A DNA stretch of 6,188 nt from JAAAOZ01 sp964496595 (GTDB lineage: Bacteria; Chloroflexota; Anaerolineae; B4-G1; SLSP01). The notes under the pieces are model-generated. The model was given only the letters and a program-made list of their open reading frames with translations. It did no database searches and was not told the origin of the DNA. Positions 1 through 4,767 of this stretch are shown here, piece by piece; within the stretch, counting starts at the first letter, position 1; the number at the start of each line of letters is the position of its first letter. Made by a program: the position numbers and the translations under genes. The stretch is taken from NCBI GenBank assembly GCA_964496595.1, contig CAZCAI010000220.1:1-6188 (forward strand), in the 5' to 3' direction.

Positions 1-1
1 C

Positions 2-133
2 GATCCCGCCGCGCGGCCCGCGTTGGAGCGCGCCGCCGCCTCGCATCCCAGCGCGCTGGTGCGCGAACACGCGGCCTGGGCGCTGGCTACCCTTACGAAG
101 GGTGTGCAAGGGACCTCAAACCGTTCGTATTAA
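2..133 (+). CDS. queG: C-terminal fragment of a probable epoxyqueuosine reductase (QueG)
   Basis: The frame is open from the left edge and stops at TAA 131-133, giving 43 residues. They contain DPAARPAL, then a helix-turn-helix-like stretch ending in SALVREHAAWAL. This is the HEAT-like repeat pattern found at the C-terminus of QueG, the cobalamin- and iron-sulfur-dependent enzyme that reduces epoxyqueuosine to queuosine in tRNA. The catalytic and 4Fe-4S parts would lie upstream, outside the window. After AWALAT the sequence leaves the family pattern (TLTKGVQGTSNRSY). The last three sense codons and the stop lie in the first copy of a 41-bp direct repeat, so the original C-terminus was probably altered. 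Another HEAT-repeat protein cannot be excluded from so short a fragment. Family resemblance is from memory, not a search. Confidence 0.6.
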   Translation, partial: DPAARPALERAAASHPSALVREHAAWALATLTKGVQGTSNRSY

Positions 134-162
134 GTGTAGCGAGCAGGTTGATCTGTTGACCA
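122..162 (+). repeat. 41-bp direct repeat, copy 1
   Basis: This 41-bp unit begins CGTTCGTATTAAG and ends CTGTTGACCA, and is identical to the unit at 197-237. Identity ends exactly at both edges: the flanking bases are C121/G196 on the left and T163/G238 on the right. The unit is about 46% GC, less than the 34-bp interval between the copies (26 of 34 bases G or C). The TAA inside this copy ends the queG frame. No transposase is nearby. It could be a dispersed short repeat of this genome or a minimal CRISPR-like pair. Confidence 0.85.
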
Positions 163-196
163 TCGTGCGCGGCCTGGCCTACATCGCCGGGCTGCG

Positions 197-237
197 CGTT
201 CGTATTAAGTGTAGCGAGCAGGTTGATCTGTTGACCA
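197..237 (+). repeat. 41-bp direct repeat, copy 2
   Basis: Exact second copy of the unit at 122-162, giving a period of 75 bp with a unique 34-bp interval at 163-196. After this copy the sequence continues into unrelated DNA and the palindrome at 249-264. No third full copy follows, although the first 13 bases recur with one change at 328-340. Confidence 0.85.
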
Positions 238-277
238 GAGCTTCCGTGAACCTTCGCAAGGGTTGGTTCCCCCCAAC

Positions 278-315
278 AAAAACCGGCGGATGGGAGATTA
301 TCCCATCCGCCGGTT
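278..315 (-). terminator. Strong intrinsic terminator for the leftward genes
   Basis: A perfect 15-bp inverted repeat (281-295 with 301-315) encloses a 5-nt loop, GATTA in plus-strand reading. Read leftward, the GC-rich stem runs directly into five Ts (complement of 278-282), the classical form of a Rho-independent terminator. In the rightward direction the stem is followed by AGTTAAATCA, without a U tract, so it should act mainly on the minus strand. It lies about 250 nt beyond the stop of the SPT-like gene and probably ends that transcript after a long 3' untranslated region. Confidence 0.8.
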
Positions 316-327
316 AGTTAAATCATC

Positions 328-364
328 CGTTCGTAGTAAGCCTCGAAGCGAAGCCTTTAGGCTT
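328..364 (+). repeat. Partial repeat head plus small palindrome
   Basis: The first 13 bases, CGTTCGTAGTAAG, match the start of the 41-bp repeat at 12 of 13 positions. After that the sequence diverges and holds AAGCCT at 340-345 (339-344 by one base) and a perfect palindrome AAGCCT-TT-AGGCTT at 351-364. This looks like a second member of a family of short repeats sharing the head CGTTCGTAKTAAG, or a decayed copy. Six Ts follow at 378-383, too far from the stem (13 nt) for a typical terminator. Confidence 0.45.
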
Positions 365-564
365 GAGCGGCGTGGCGTTTTTTACGGCTCGCATTAGTTT
401 CTGGGTCTTTTGGATTTTGCCGGGCAACCCCCTCATTAGTCCTAAAAGTAGCCAAAAATTGCGTGTTGGTGGGGATCACAGACCTTTTTCGCGTCGTTAC
501 TGGGTTGTGGATGGGGATAGTACGATTGCACCCGGCGAATTCCTGAAGAGCCTGGTTTCTGCTG
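365..564. other. Gene-free stretch, no recognisable content
   Basis: Between the repeat cluster and the stop codon of the SPT-like gene I see no credible gene, RNA or promoter. A 69-codon open frame covers it on the plus strand but has no family resemblance, no good ribosome binding site and a base composition unlike the neighbouring genes. The stretch is probably the 3' untranslated region of the leftward transcript that ends at the hairpin near 281-315. Confidence 0.6.
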
Positions 565-1743
565 TTAGATGACCTCCAGCGCCTTGCCTACCTGCTCGAA
601 GGTCGCCAGCACCTTCTCCAGTTGCTCATCGGTGTGCGAGGCGATGTAACTCGTGCGGAGCAGCGACATATTCGGCGGGACGGCCGGCGGCACGACGGCG
701 TTGGTATAAACGCCCGCATCGAAGAGCGCCTTCCAGAACCTGAGCGTTTTTTCGTCGTCCTTGATGATGATGGGAATGATGGGCGTCTGCGATTGCCCGA
801 TGTCGAAGCCCAGCTCGGAGTAGCGGCGGCGCATAAAGGCCCCGATCTCGTTGAGGCGCGCGATGCGCTCCGGCTCCTCCTGCATCACCTCCAAGGCGGC
901 CATCGCGGCGGCGGTGTTGGCCGGCGGGATGCTTGCGCTGAAGATGAGCGAGCGCGCGTGGTGCTGGATGTAGTCGATGATGTCCGCATCCCCGGCGATG
1001 AAGCCGCCCAGCGAGGCGAACGACTTGCTGAAGGTGCCCATAATGAGATCGACGCCCTCGGTGACGCCCAACTCGGCGGCGGTGCCGCGTCCCCCGCCCA
1101 AGACGCCCACCGAATGCGCGTCGTCCACCATCAGGCGCGCCCCGTACTTCTGGCAGACGGGAATCATCTCCTCCAGCGGCGCGATGTCGCCGCCCATGCT
1201 GAAGATACCGTCGACGACGACTATCTTGCCCGCTTCCTCCGGCAGCGCGGCGAGCACCCGCGCCAGCGCCTCGATGTCGTTGTGCGGGAAGCGCTTCATC
1301 GTCCCGAAGGACATCTGGCAGCCATCGATGATGCTGGCGTGATCCTCTTTATCGGTGACGACGAAGTCGTGGCGTCCAACCAGGGCCGAGATGGTGCCCA
1401 CGTTGACCTGATAGCCGGTGCTGAAGACGACCGCCGCTTCCTTGCCGACCCAATCCGCCAATTTTCGTTCTAATTCCAGATGCATCTCCAGGGTGCCGTT
1501 GAGGAAGCGCGAGCCGGTGCAACTGGTGCCGTACTTGACGATGGCCTCCTCGGCGGCCTGGCGAACTTTGGGATGCACCGTCAGCCCCAGATAATTATTG
1601 GAGCCGATCATAATCAGCCGGTGATCCCCAATGAGGGCTTCGGTCCCCTCGTTGTTGGAAAGCGGGATGAAGTACGGATACAGCCCCGCCTCCCGGACCT
1701 CGTCTGCGCGCGTGAATTGAGTGCATTTTTGAAAAATATCCAT
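565..1743 (-). CDS. Serine-palmitoyltransferase-like PLP enzyme (alpha-oxoamine synthase family)
   Basis: A 392-residue cytosolic PLP enzyme of the alpha-oxoamine synthase family, which condenses an amino acid with an acyl-CoA and releases CO2. Visible motifs: GSNNYLG 47-53 (substrate-side Asn50), GTSCTGSRFLNGTLEMH 72-88, DHASIIDG 134-141 (His135 stacks on PLP), DDAH 207-210 (Asp207 to the pyridine nitrogen, His210), GTFSK 236-240 (Lys240 Schiff base) and LLRTSYIASHT 361-371 (Arg363, carboxylate binding). Full-length resemblance, especially SRFLNGTL, VDLIMGTFSKSFASLGGF and PIIPIIIKDDEKT, is to bacterial serine palmitoyltransferases of the Sphingobacterium/Bacteroides type rather than to KBL or BioF. 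Length is normal. The chosen start has GAAAGGA 8 nt upstream; an in-frame ATG 12 codons earlier (1779) lacks such a site. It is preceded by its own promoter and a structured leader. Substrate (serine/palmitoyl-CoA or other) is inferred. Confidence 0.85.
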   Translation of the reverse strand: MDIFQKCTQFTRADEVREAGLYPYFIPLSNNEGTEALIGDHRLIMIGSNNYLGLTVHPKVRQAAEEAIVKYGTSCTGSRFLNGTLEMHLELERKLADWVGKEAAVVFSTGYQVNVGTISALVGRHDFVVTDKEDHASIIDGCQMSFGTMKRFPHNDIEALARVLAALPEEAGKIVVVDGIFSMGGDIAPLEEMIPVCQKYGARLMVDDAHSVGVLGGGRGTAAELGVTEGVDLIMGTFSKSFASLGGFIAGDADIIDYIQHHARSLIFSASIPPANTAAAMAALEVMQEEPERIARLNEIGAFMRRRYSELGFDIGQSQTPIIPIIIKDDEKTLRFWKALFDAGVYTNAVVPPAVPPNMSLLRTSYIASHTDEQLEKVLATFEQVGKALEVI

Positions 1744-1751
1744 AAAAGTCA

Positions 1752-1758
1752 TCCTTTC
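1752..1758 (-). promoter_or_regulatory. Ribosome binding site fixing the SPT-like start
   Basis: Minus-strand GAAAGGA sits 8 nt before the ATG at 1743 (MDIFQ). A second ATG three codons earlier overlaps the GGATG of this site, so it cannot use it. This decides the start in favour of MDIFQ. Confidence 0.7.
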
Positions 1759-1783
1759 GTAGCTGTGATAATGGCACAAAGAT

Positions 1784-1849
1784 ACTCAGCGGATGGGGCA
1801 AGCTTAGGCGGATAAAAAGAAACCTGCTACATTGCTCCATCCGCTGAGT
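1784..1849 (-). promoter_or_regulatory. Long hairpin in the 5' leader of the SPT-like gene
   Basis: Arms 1784-1801 and 1832-1849 are complementary at 17 of 18 positions and enclose a 30-nt loop. The leader transcribed from the promoter at 1863-1890 contains the whole structure. The loop holds GCGGAT (1808-1813), so the upstream arm, which reads GCGGAT in the minus transcript (1844-1839), could pair either with ATCCGC in the loop (1813-1808) or with ATCCGC in the far arm (1794-1789). The two pairings exclude each other. In the transcript the loop also carries a U-rich run (UUUCUUUUUA). No known riboswitch class is recognised. It could be a regulatory switch, or a palindromic repeat that landed in the leader. 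Confidence 0.6.
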
Positions 1850-1862
1850 TGAACTACCGCTT

Positions 1863-1890
1863 ATTGTAAAAAGTAAGGGGCGGGTGTCAA
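1863..1890 (-). promoter_or_regulatory. Near-consensus sigma70-type promoter for the SPT-like gene
   Basis: Read leftward: TTGACA (1890-1885), 16-nt spacer, TACAAT (1868-1863). The -35 box is perfect and the -10 box has one change. It starts 8 nt after the stop codon of the upstream NAD(P)HX repair gene, in the AT-richer gap. The predicted start is near 1856, giving a leader of about 113 nt before the ATG at 1743. This indicates that the SPT-like gene does not depend only on read-through. Confidence 0.7.
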
Positions 1891-1898
1891 GACCGGGT

Positions 1899-3566
1899 TC
1901 AGCGCGTGATGTTGCGCCACGCCTGGGGCAGGGCGGCGGCGACATCGCGGGCGGCAACCCCGGCGATGCTGTAGCGATCCCGCGCAATTTCCCCGGCCAG
2001 GCCGTGGAGATAGGCGCCGGTCGCTGCGGCCTCGAAAGCGTCCAGCCCCTGAGCGCGCAAGGCTACGATGGCGCCCGCCAGCACATCGCCCGTCCCCGCC
2101 GAGCTGAGCGCCGGATTGGCGAAAGGCAGCAGCGCGGTGCGGCCTGCGGGCGCGGCGATGACGGTGAAGGCGCCTTTGAGCACGACGACGTGCCCCCACT
2201 CGGCAGCGTACTTCTGCGCGATCTTCACGCGATCTTCCTGGATCTCGCCGGTGGAGAGATCGGCCAGGCGCGCCATCTCGCCCGGATGCGGTGTGAGGAT
2301 TGTGCCCGACGGACATAACGCCGGCCAATCGGGCAGCTCGCTCAATAGATTTAGCCCATCAGCGTCGATGACTAAGGGCGGCATTTCCGCCAGCCTGGCT
2401 TTAGCGGGCGGGGATTGGTTGTGATTGGTTAAGAAGCCCGCGCCGCGTTTCTCCTTGGGGGGCTGGAACAAGGCCTTGAGGAAGGCCCTGCTCTCCGGCG
2501 TGTTATTCAAGCCTGGCCCGATTAACATTGCCGAGCGGTTGCTCATCTCCTCGCGGACTAACGGCGCGGCATCGAAGTTGACGACGCCTAAGGTATGCGG
2601 TAGCAAGAGATAGGTCGCCTCCGGTACAAACGGCGCGATGGCCGCGTGCAGCGAGCCGGGCATCGCTAAGGTGACGAGGCCCGCGCCCGCTCGAACGGCT
2701 GAGAGCGCGGAGAGGGCCGCCGCGCCGGTGTAGTTGGTCGATCCGGCGACGATGAGTAATTTCCCGAAGGTGCCTTTATGAGCATCCAGCGGGCGGGGCG
2801 GCAGCCATTGCCGCACCTGATGGGGTGTGAGTAAGATCGGCCCTTGGCCGGGGATGTCGATCCCTTTGGGGATGCCGATATCGACGACGATCAGATCGCC
2901 CACGGCGGCGGCGCCGGGCAGGCGCACGTGGCCCCACTTCGGCATCGCGAAGGTCGCCGTGAGATGCGCCTTCAGCGTCGCGGGATCGTGTTCGCCGGTG
3001 TCGAAATCCAGGCCGGAGGGGCCATCCACCGCGACGATGAAGGGGCGCGGCGCTTTCGGCGGCAGTGTGGTATTGATGGGGATGAGCGGCGCGGTGCGCG
3101 CTCGCTCCAGGCTCTCGTGGACGGCCTGGAGCATTTTGGCGATGATGCCTCGCAGCGGCGGCGTGGCGCCGGTGCCTAACAGCGCGTCGATCAGGATGTG
3201 GGATTGGTAGACCAGTTGGCGGAGCACGTCATAGTCGGCATCGGCCTTGGCGGTCTGGATGGTAACGCTATGGCTCTGCGCCTTGCGGAAAACCGCGTCC
3301 TCCTCTGGATCTCGGGGGCGAGAGAGATAGGCGGTGACGTTCGCGCCCGCATCGCTCAGGCAACGCGCGGCGACCAGGCCGTCGCCGCCGTTGTTCCCCG
3401 GCCCGACCAGGACGAGGATGCGGCGATTCTTGACCGCCATCCGCTCCAAAATCGCGCGGGCGACGCCTTGCCCGGCCAATTCCATCATCTGATCGTAACT
3501 ATGCCCCGCCATATCGGCGGTGGACTCTAACGCTCGCATCTCCGAGACCGATAAAATTCGCATCAT
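1899..3566 (-). CDS. nnr: Bifunctional NAD(P)H-hydrate epimerase / ADP-dependent NAD(P)H-hydrate dehydratase
   Basis: A 555-residue repair enzyme that restores hydrated NADH and NADPH in the cytosol. The N-terminal half (about 1-245) is the YjeF_N/NAXE-type epimerase fold with GPGNNGGDG 55-63, DALLGTG 127-133 and VDGPSGLDFDTG 180-191. The C-terminal half (about 250-555) is the ribokinase-like dehydratase with HKGTFGK 263-269, IGPGL 349-353, DADGLN 401-406, HPGE 427-430, KGAF 464-467 and GTGDVLAG 491-498 (Asp494 expected to be catalytic). Two loops look longer than usual: about 156-174 before VAVDGPSG, and about 368-396 before PLVIDADG. The second contains a 10-bp tandem DNA repeat. The start at 3566 is the first of two adjacent ATGs; AAGGAG (minus strand, 3584-3579) stands 12 nt away, a long spacing. 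The neighbouring moaB-type gene lies 102 nt upstream. Identity is secure. Confidence 0.95.
   Translation of the reverse strand: MMRILSVSEMRALESTADMAGHSYDQMMELAGQGVARAILERMAVKNRRILVLVGPGNNGGDGLVAARCLSDAGANVTAYLSRPRDPEEDAVFRKAQSHSVTIQTAKADADYDVLRQLVYQSHILIDALLGTGATPPLRGIIAKMLQAVHESLERARTAPLIPINTTLPPKAPRPFIVAVDGPSGLDFDTGEHDPATLKAHLTATFAMPKWGHVRLPGAAAVGDLIVVDIGIPKGIDIPGQGPILLTPHQVRQWLPPRPLDAHKGTFGKLLIVAGSTNYTGAAALSALSAVRAGAGLVTLAMPGSLHAAIAPFVPEATYLLLPHTLGVVNFDAAPLVREEMSNRSAMLIGPGLNNTPESRAFLKALFQPPKEKRGAGFLTNHNQSPPAKARLAEMPPLVIDADGLNLLSELPDWPALCPSGTILTPHPGEMARLADLSTGEIQEDRVKIAQKYAAEWGHVVVLKGAFTVIAAPAGRTALLPFANPALSSAGTGDVLAGAIVALRAQGLDAFEAAATGAYLHGLAGEIARDRYSIAGVAARDVAAALPQAWRNITR
2411..2430. repeat. 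10-bp tandem repeat inside the dehydratase loop
   Basis: GGGATTGGTT is followed directly by GTGATTGGTT, two 10-bp units differing at one base. On the coding strand they encode LTNHNQS (about 379-385) in the extra loop of the NAD(P)HX repair enzyme. The patch is less GC-rich than the gene around it. It looks like a slippage-type expansion tolerated in a surface loop. Confidence 0.6.
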
Positions 3567-3668
3567 AAAATCTGATTTCTCCTTCTCTTCTGTGGGGAAA
3601 ATAAGGGGGGCGTCAGCCGGCGCTGCGCATAGCCGACGGGTGAAAACGGCGCTGCTTCTGGAGGGCGG

Positions 3669-4193
3669 TCACACGGTGGGGGAGGTGTGGATGTGACCCG
3701 CTTCGCCGGATGGTGCGTTGCGCAGCAGTTCGACCGCGTGGGGAAGCGCGGGCAGCACGGTGCGGAGGTTTTCTGTGGCGCCTTTGGGGCTGCCGGGCAG
3801 ATTGATGATCAGGGTCTGCCCGCGAATGCCGGCGACGGCCCGCGAGAGCATCGCGTGCGGCGTGATCGCCAGTGAGGCCGCGCGCATCGCTTCGGCCAGG
3901 CCGGGCGCTTCTCTCTCTATGACATCGCGGGTCGCCTCCGGCGTCACGTCGCGGGGCGTGAAGCCGGTGCCGCCGGTGGTGAGAATGATGTCCACCGGCG
4001 GGCCGCCCTCATCGGCCCACATCCGCAACCGCCCGGCAATGAGATCGCGATCGTCGGGCACGGTGGCCGTTTGGATGACGGGCGCTTCTAAGGCGTGCTC
4101 GACGAGCGCTTGGAGCGCCGGCCCGCTCTGATCCTCATAGCTTCCAGCGGCGGCGCGATCGCTGATGGTCAAAATAGCGAGGTGGATAGGCAT
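3669..4193 (-). CDS. Molybdopterin adenylyltransferase-type protein (MogA/MoaB family)
   Basis: A 174-residue single-domain MoCF/MogA-fold protein. In this family the protein binds molybdopterin and, where active, adenylates it before molybdenum insertion. Visible motifs: the N-terminal strand ILTISDRAAAGSYED (7-21) with the usual SDR-x-GxxxD form, the molybdopterin/nucleotide-binding TTGGTGFTPRDVTPEAT (72-88, with Asp82 and Glu86), and INLPGSPKGA (130-139). Length is typical. The start is well supported by AAGGAG 7 nt before the ATG. The last 14 or so residues (PSGEAGHIHTSPTV) carry two histidines; similar C-terminal tails are common in MoaB-like proteins. It lies 39 nt after the receiver gene on the same strand and may share its transcript. 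MogA and MoaB cannot be separated safely by eye, so no symbol is given. Confidence 0.92.
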   Translation of the reverse strand: MPIHLAILTISDRAAAGSYEDQSGPALQALVEHALEAPVIQTATVPDDRDLIAGRLRMWADEGGPPVDIILTTGGTGFTPRDVTPEATRDVIEREAPGLAEAMRAASLAITPHAMLSRAVAGIRGQTLIINLPGSPKGATENLRTVLPALPHAVELLRNAPSGEAGHIHTSPTV

Positions 4194-4212
4194 GGGGCAG
4201 CTCCTTTTCTTT

Positions 4213-4247
4213 TGAGAATTGAGAATTAAGCATTAAGTGTTAAGAAT
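4213..4247. repeat. Degenerate 7-bp tandem repeat, five units
   Basis: Plus-strand units are TGAGAAT, TGAGAAT, TAAGCAT, TAAGTGT and TAAGAAT, consensus TRAGAAT, exactly in register over 35 bp. In the minus direction the array supplies the final codons and the TAA of the receiver gene and then most of the short gap to the molybdopterin gene. Its composition is far more AT-rich than the coding DNA on either side. It resembles the heptameric tandem repeats known from intergenic DNA of some bacteria such as cyanobacteria, but no match can be claimed without a search. Confidence 0.7.
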
Positions 4248-4589
4248 ATTAGAGAGACGATCTAGTAATTCTTGAGGGCGGAAGGGTTTGAGGATGAAGT
4301 CGGTGGCGCCGGCGCGGAGGCACTCGGTCTCGCGATCCATACCGGAGGTGACAACCACGGGCACATCCTTGAATTGGGCGTGGCGTTTCAATTCCTTCAG
4401 GGCCTCCAGGGAGGTGCCGCCGGAAAGGTGATAGTCCATCAGAAGCAGATCTGGGTTCTCCTGCTCGGCAGTCGGCACGATCTGTTCTGGGCGCGTGACC
4501 GTGACAACGTCTTGGCCCTCCAGTTCCATCAGGGTAGTGATTAACCCGAGCATTACTTTATCGTCATCTGCGACTAGAATCTTTGTCAT
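4233..4589 (-). CDS. Stand-alone receiver-domain response regulator (CheY-like)
   Basis: A 118-residue cytosolic protein made of one receiver domain only, with no DNA-binding or enzymatic output domain. The acidic pocket is Asp8-Asp9-Asp10, the phospho-acceptor is Asp52 in LLLMDYHLSGG (48-58), the switch residue is Thr81 in VVVTSG (78-83), and the conserved Lys-Pro pair is Lys101-Pro102 in FILKPF. All key residues are present, so it should be phosphorylatable. Its partner kinase is not in the window. The start has AGGAG 6 nt upstream. The last residues (NILNT) and stop codon lie in the 7-bp tandem repeat. It is first in the leftward gene run and diverges from the nucleoside phosphorylase gene. 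Output is unknown: it may relay phosphate or bind a target protein. Confidence 0.9.
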   Translation of the reverse strand: MTKILVADDDKVMLGLITTLMELEGQDVVTVTRPEQIVPTAEQENPDLLLMDYHLSGGTSLEALKELKRHAQFKDVPVVVTSGMDRETECLRAGATDFILKPFRPQELLDRLSNILNT

Positions 4590-4639
4590 AGTGAACTCCT
4601 GGATTTTGGCTATGGAGCAATGGTTAATCTTTCGGCGGT

Positions 4640-4715
4640 GTAAAAATCAAAGCGCTTGTTATCGCGTTTATATAGGACTATTGTACCATAAGATTATAAT
4701 ATTTAGTATAATAAA
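4640..4715. promoter_or_regulatory. AT-rich divergent promoter region
   Basis: This gap separates the leftward receiver gene from the rightward phosphorylase gene. It is strikingly AT-rich and holds several -10-like boxes. On the plus strand TATAAT occurs at 4695-4700 and 4707-4712; on the minus strand TATAAT (4698-4693) and TACAAT (4685-4680). None has a convincing -35 box at 16-18 bp (the best, TTGTAC at 4681-4686, is 20 bp from the second TATAAT), so I cannot assign start sites. The palindrome AAGCGCTT at 4650-4657 is a possible operator, on weak evidence. Confidence 0.5.
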
Positions 4716-4738
4716 GCTATTCTTCTACATGACGATAA

Positions 4739-4760
4739 AATTGTACAGCAATTAGGGAGG
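4739..4760 (+). promoter_or_regulatory. Ribosome binding site and small hairpin before the phosphorylase gene
   Basis: AGGGAGG (4754-4760) lies 7 nt before the ATG at 4768 but only 1 nt before the ATG at 4762, so it favours the later start. Directly upstream, AATTG (4739-4743) and CAATT (4749-4753) form a 5-bp inverted repeat with a 5-nt loop that abuts the site; it is probably too weak to block it. ATTGTAC occurs at 4680-4686 and again at 4740-4746. Confidence 0.65.
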
Positions 4761-4767
4761 TATGGCG

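Larger units (their letters stand above)
89..264. repeat. Two similar small palindromes flanking the direct-repeat pair
   Basis: At 89-103 there is ACCCTT-ACG-AAGGGT, a perfect 6-bp inverted repeat with a 3-nt loop, inside the queG fragment. At 249-264 there is AACCTT-CGC-AAGGGTT, which pairs the same way with one bulged base. They lie on either side of the 41-bp repeat pair and look like versions of one another. They may mark the edges of a composite repeat element, but short palindromes like these can also arise by chance. The span given covers both palindromes and what lies between them. Confidence 0.35.

Noticed and set aside
122..237. CRISPR array
   Set aside because: There are only two repeats and one interval, the unit is unusually long, and one copy overlaps a coding region. 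No cas gene or leader is visible. Reported as a direct repeat instead.
102..317. 71-codon open frame crossing both 41-bp repeats (VRIKCSEQVDLLT twice)
   Set aside because: The duplication in the peptide simply reflects the DNA repeat, whose 75-bp period is a multiple of three. The frame overlaps the queG end, has no clear ribosome binding site and runs through the terminator hairpin. A short repeat-encoded peptide cannot be fully excluded.
363..572. 69-codon open frame on the plus strand
   Set aside because: No recognisable similarity, no good ribosome binding site, and composition unlike the real genes. It also overlaps the end of the SPT-like gene.
622..1473. Long plus-strand open frame opposite the SPT-like gene
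   Set aside because: It is rich in Arg, Asp, His and Gly with no motif, as expected of an antisense shadow in GC-rich DNA; the minus strand has a complete set of catalytic motifs.
565..1743. Naming the enzyme kbl or bioF
   Set aside because: The region around SRFLNGTL and the whole C-terminal half fit bacterial SPT sequences better; no threonine dehydrogenase or biotin gene is adjacent.
1744..1779. Earlier start for the SPT-like gene (MCHYHSYERMTF extension)
   Set aside because: The extension lies in the leader, lacks a ribosome binding site and is not part of the family N-terminus; the ATG at 1743 has GAAAGGA at 8 nt.
1861..2328. Minus-strand open frame overlapping the dehydratase end, and similar frames at 1595-1987, 4717-5226 and 5398-6111
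   Set aside because: Low-complexity Arg/Gly/His-rich translations in alternative frames of well-supported genes.
3611..3638. Possible hairpin between the molybdopterin gene and the NAD(P)HX gene (CGTCAGC with GCCGACG)
   Set aside because: A 7-bp imperfect stem with a 14-nt loop and no U tract in GC-rich DNA; not convincing as a terminator or regulator.
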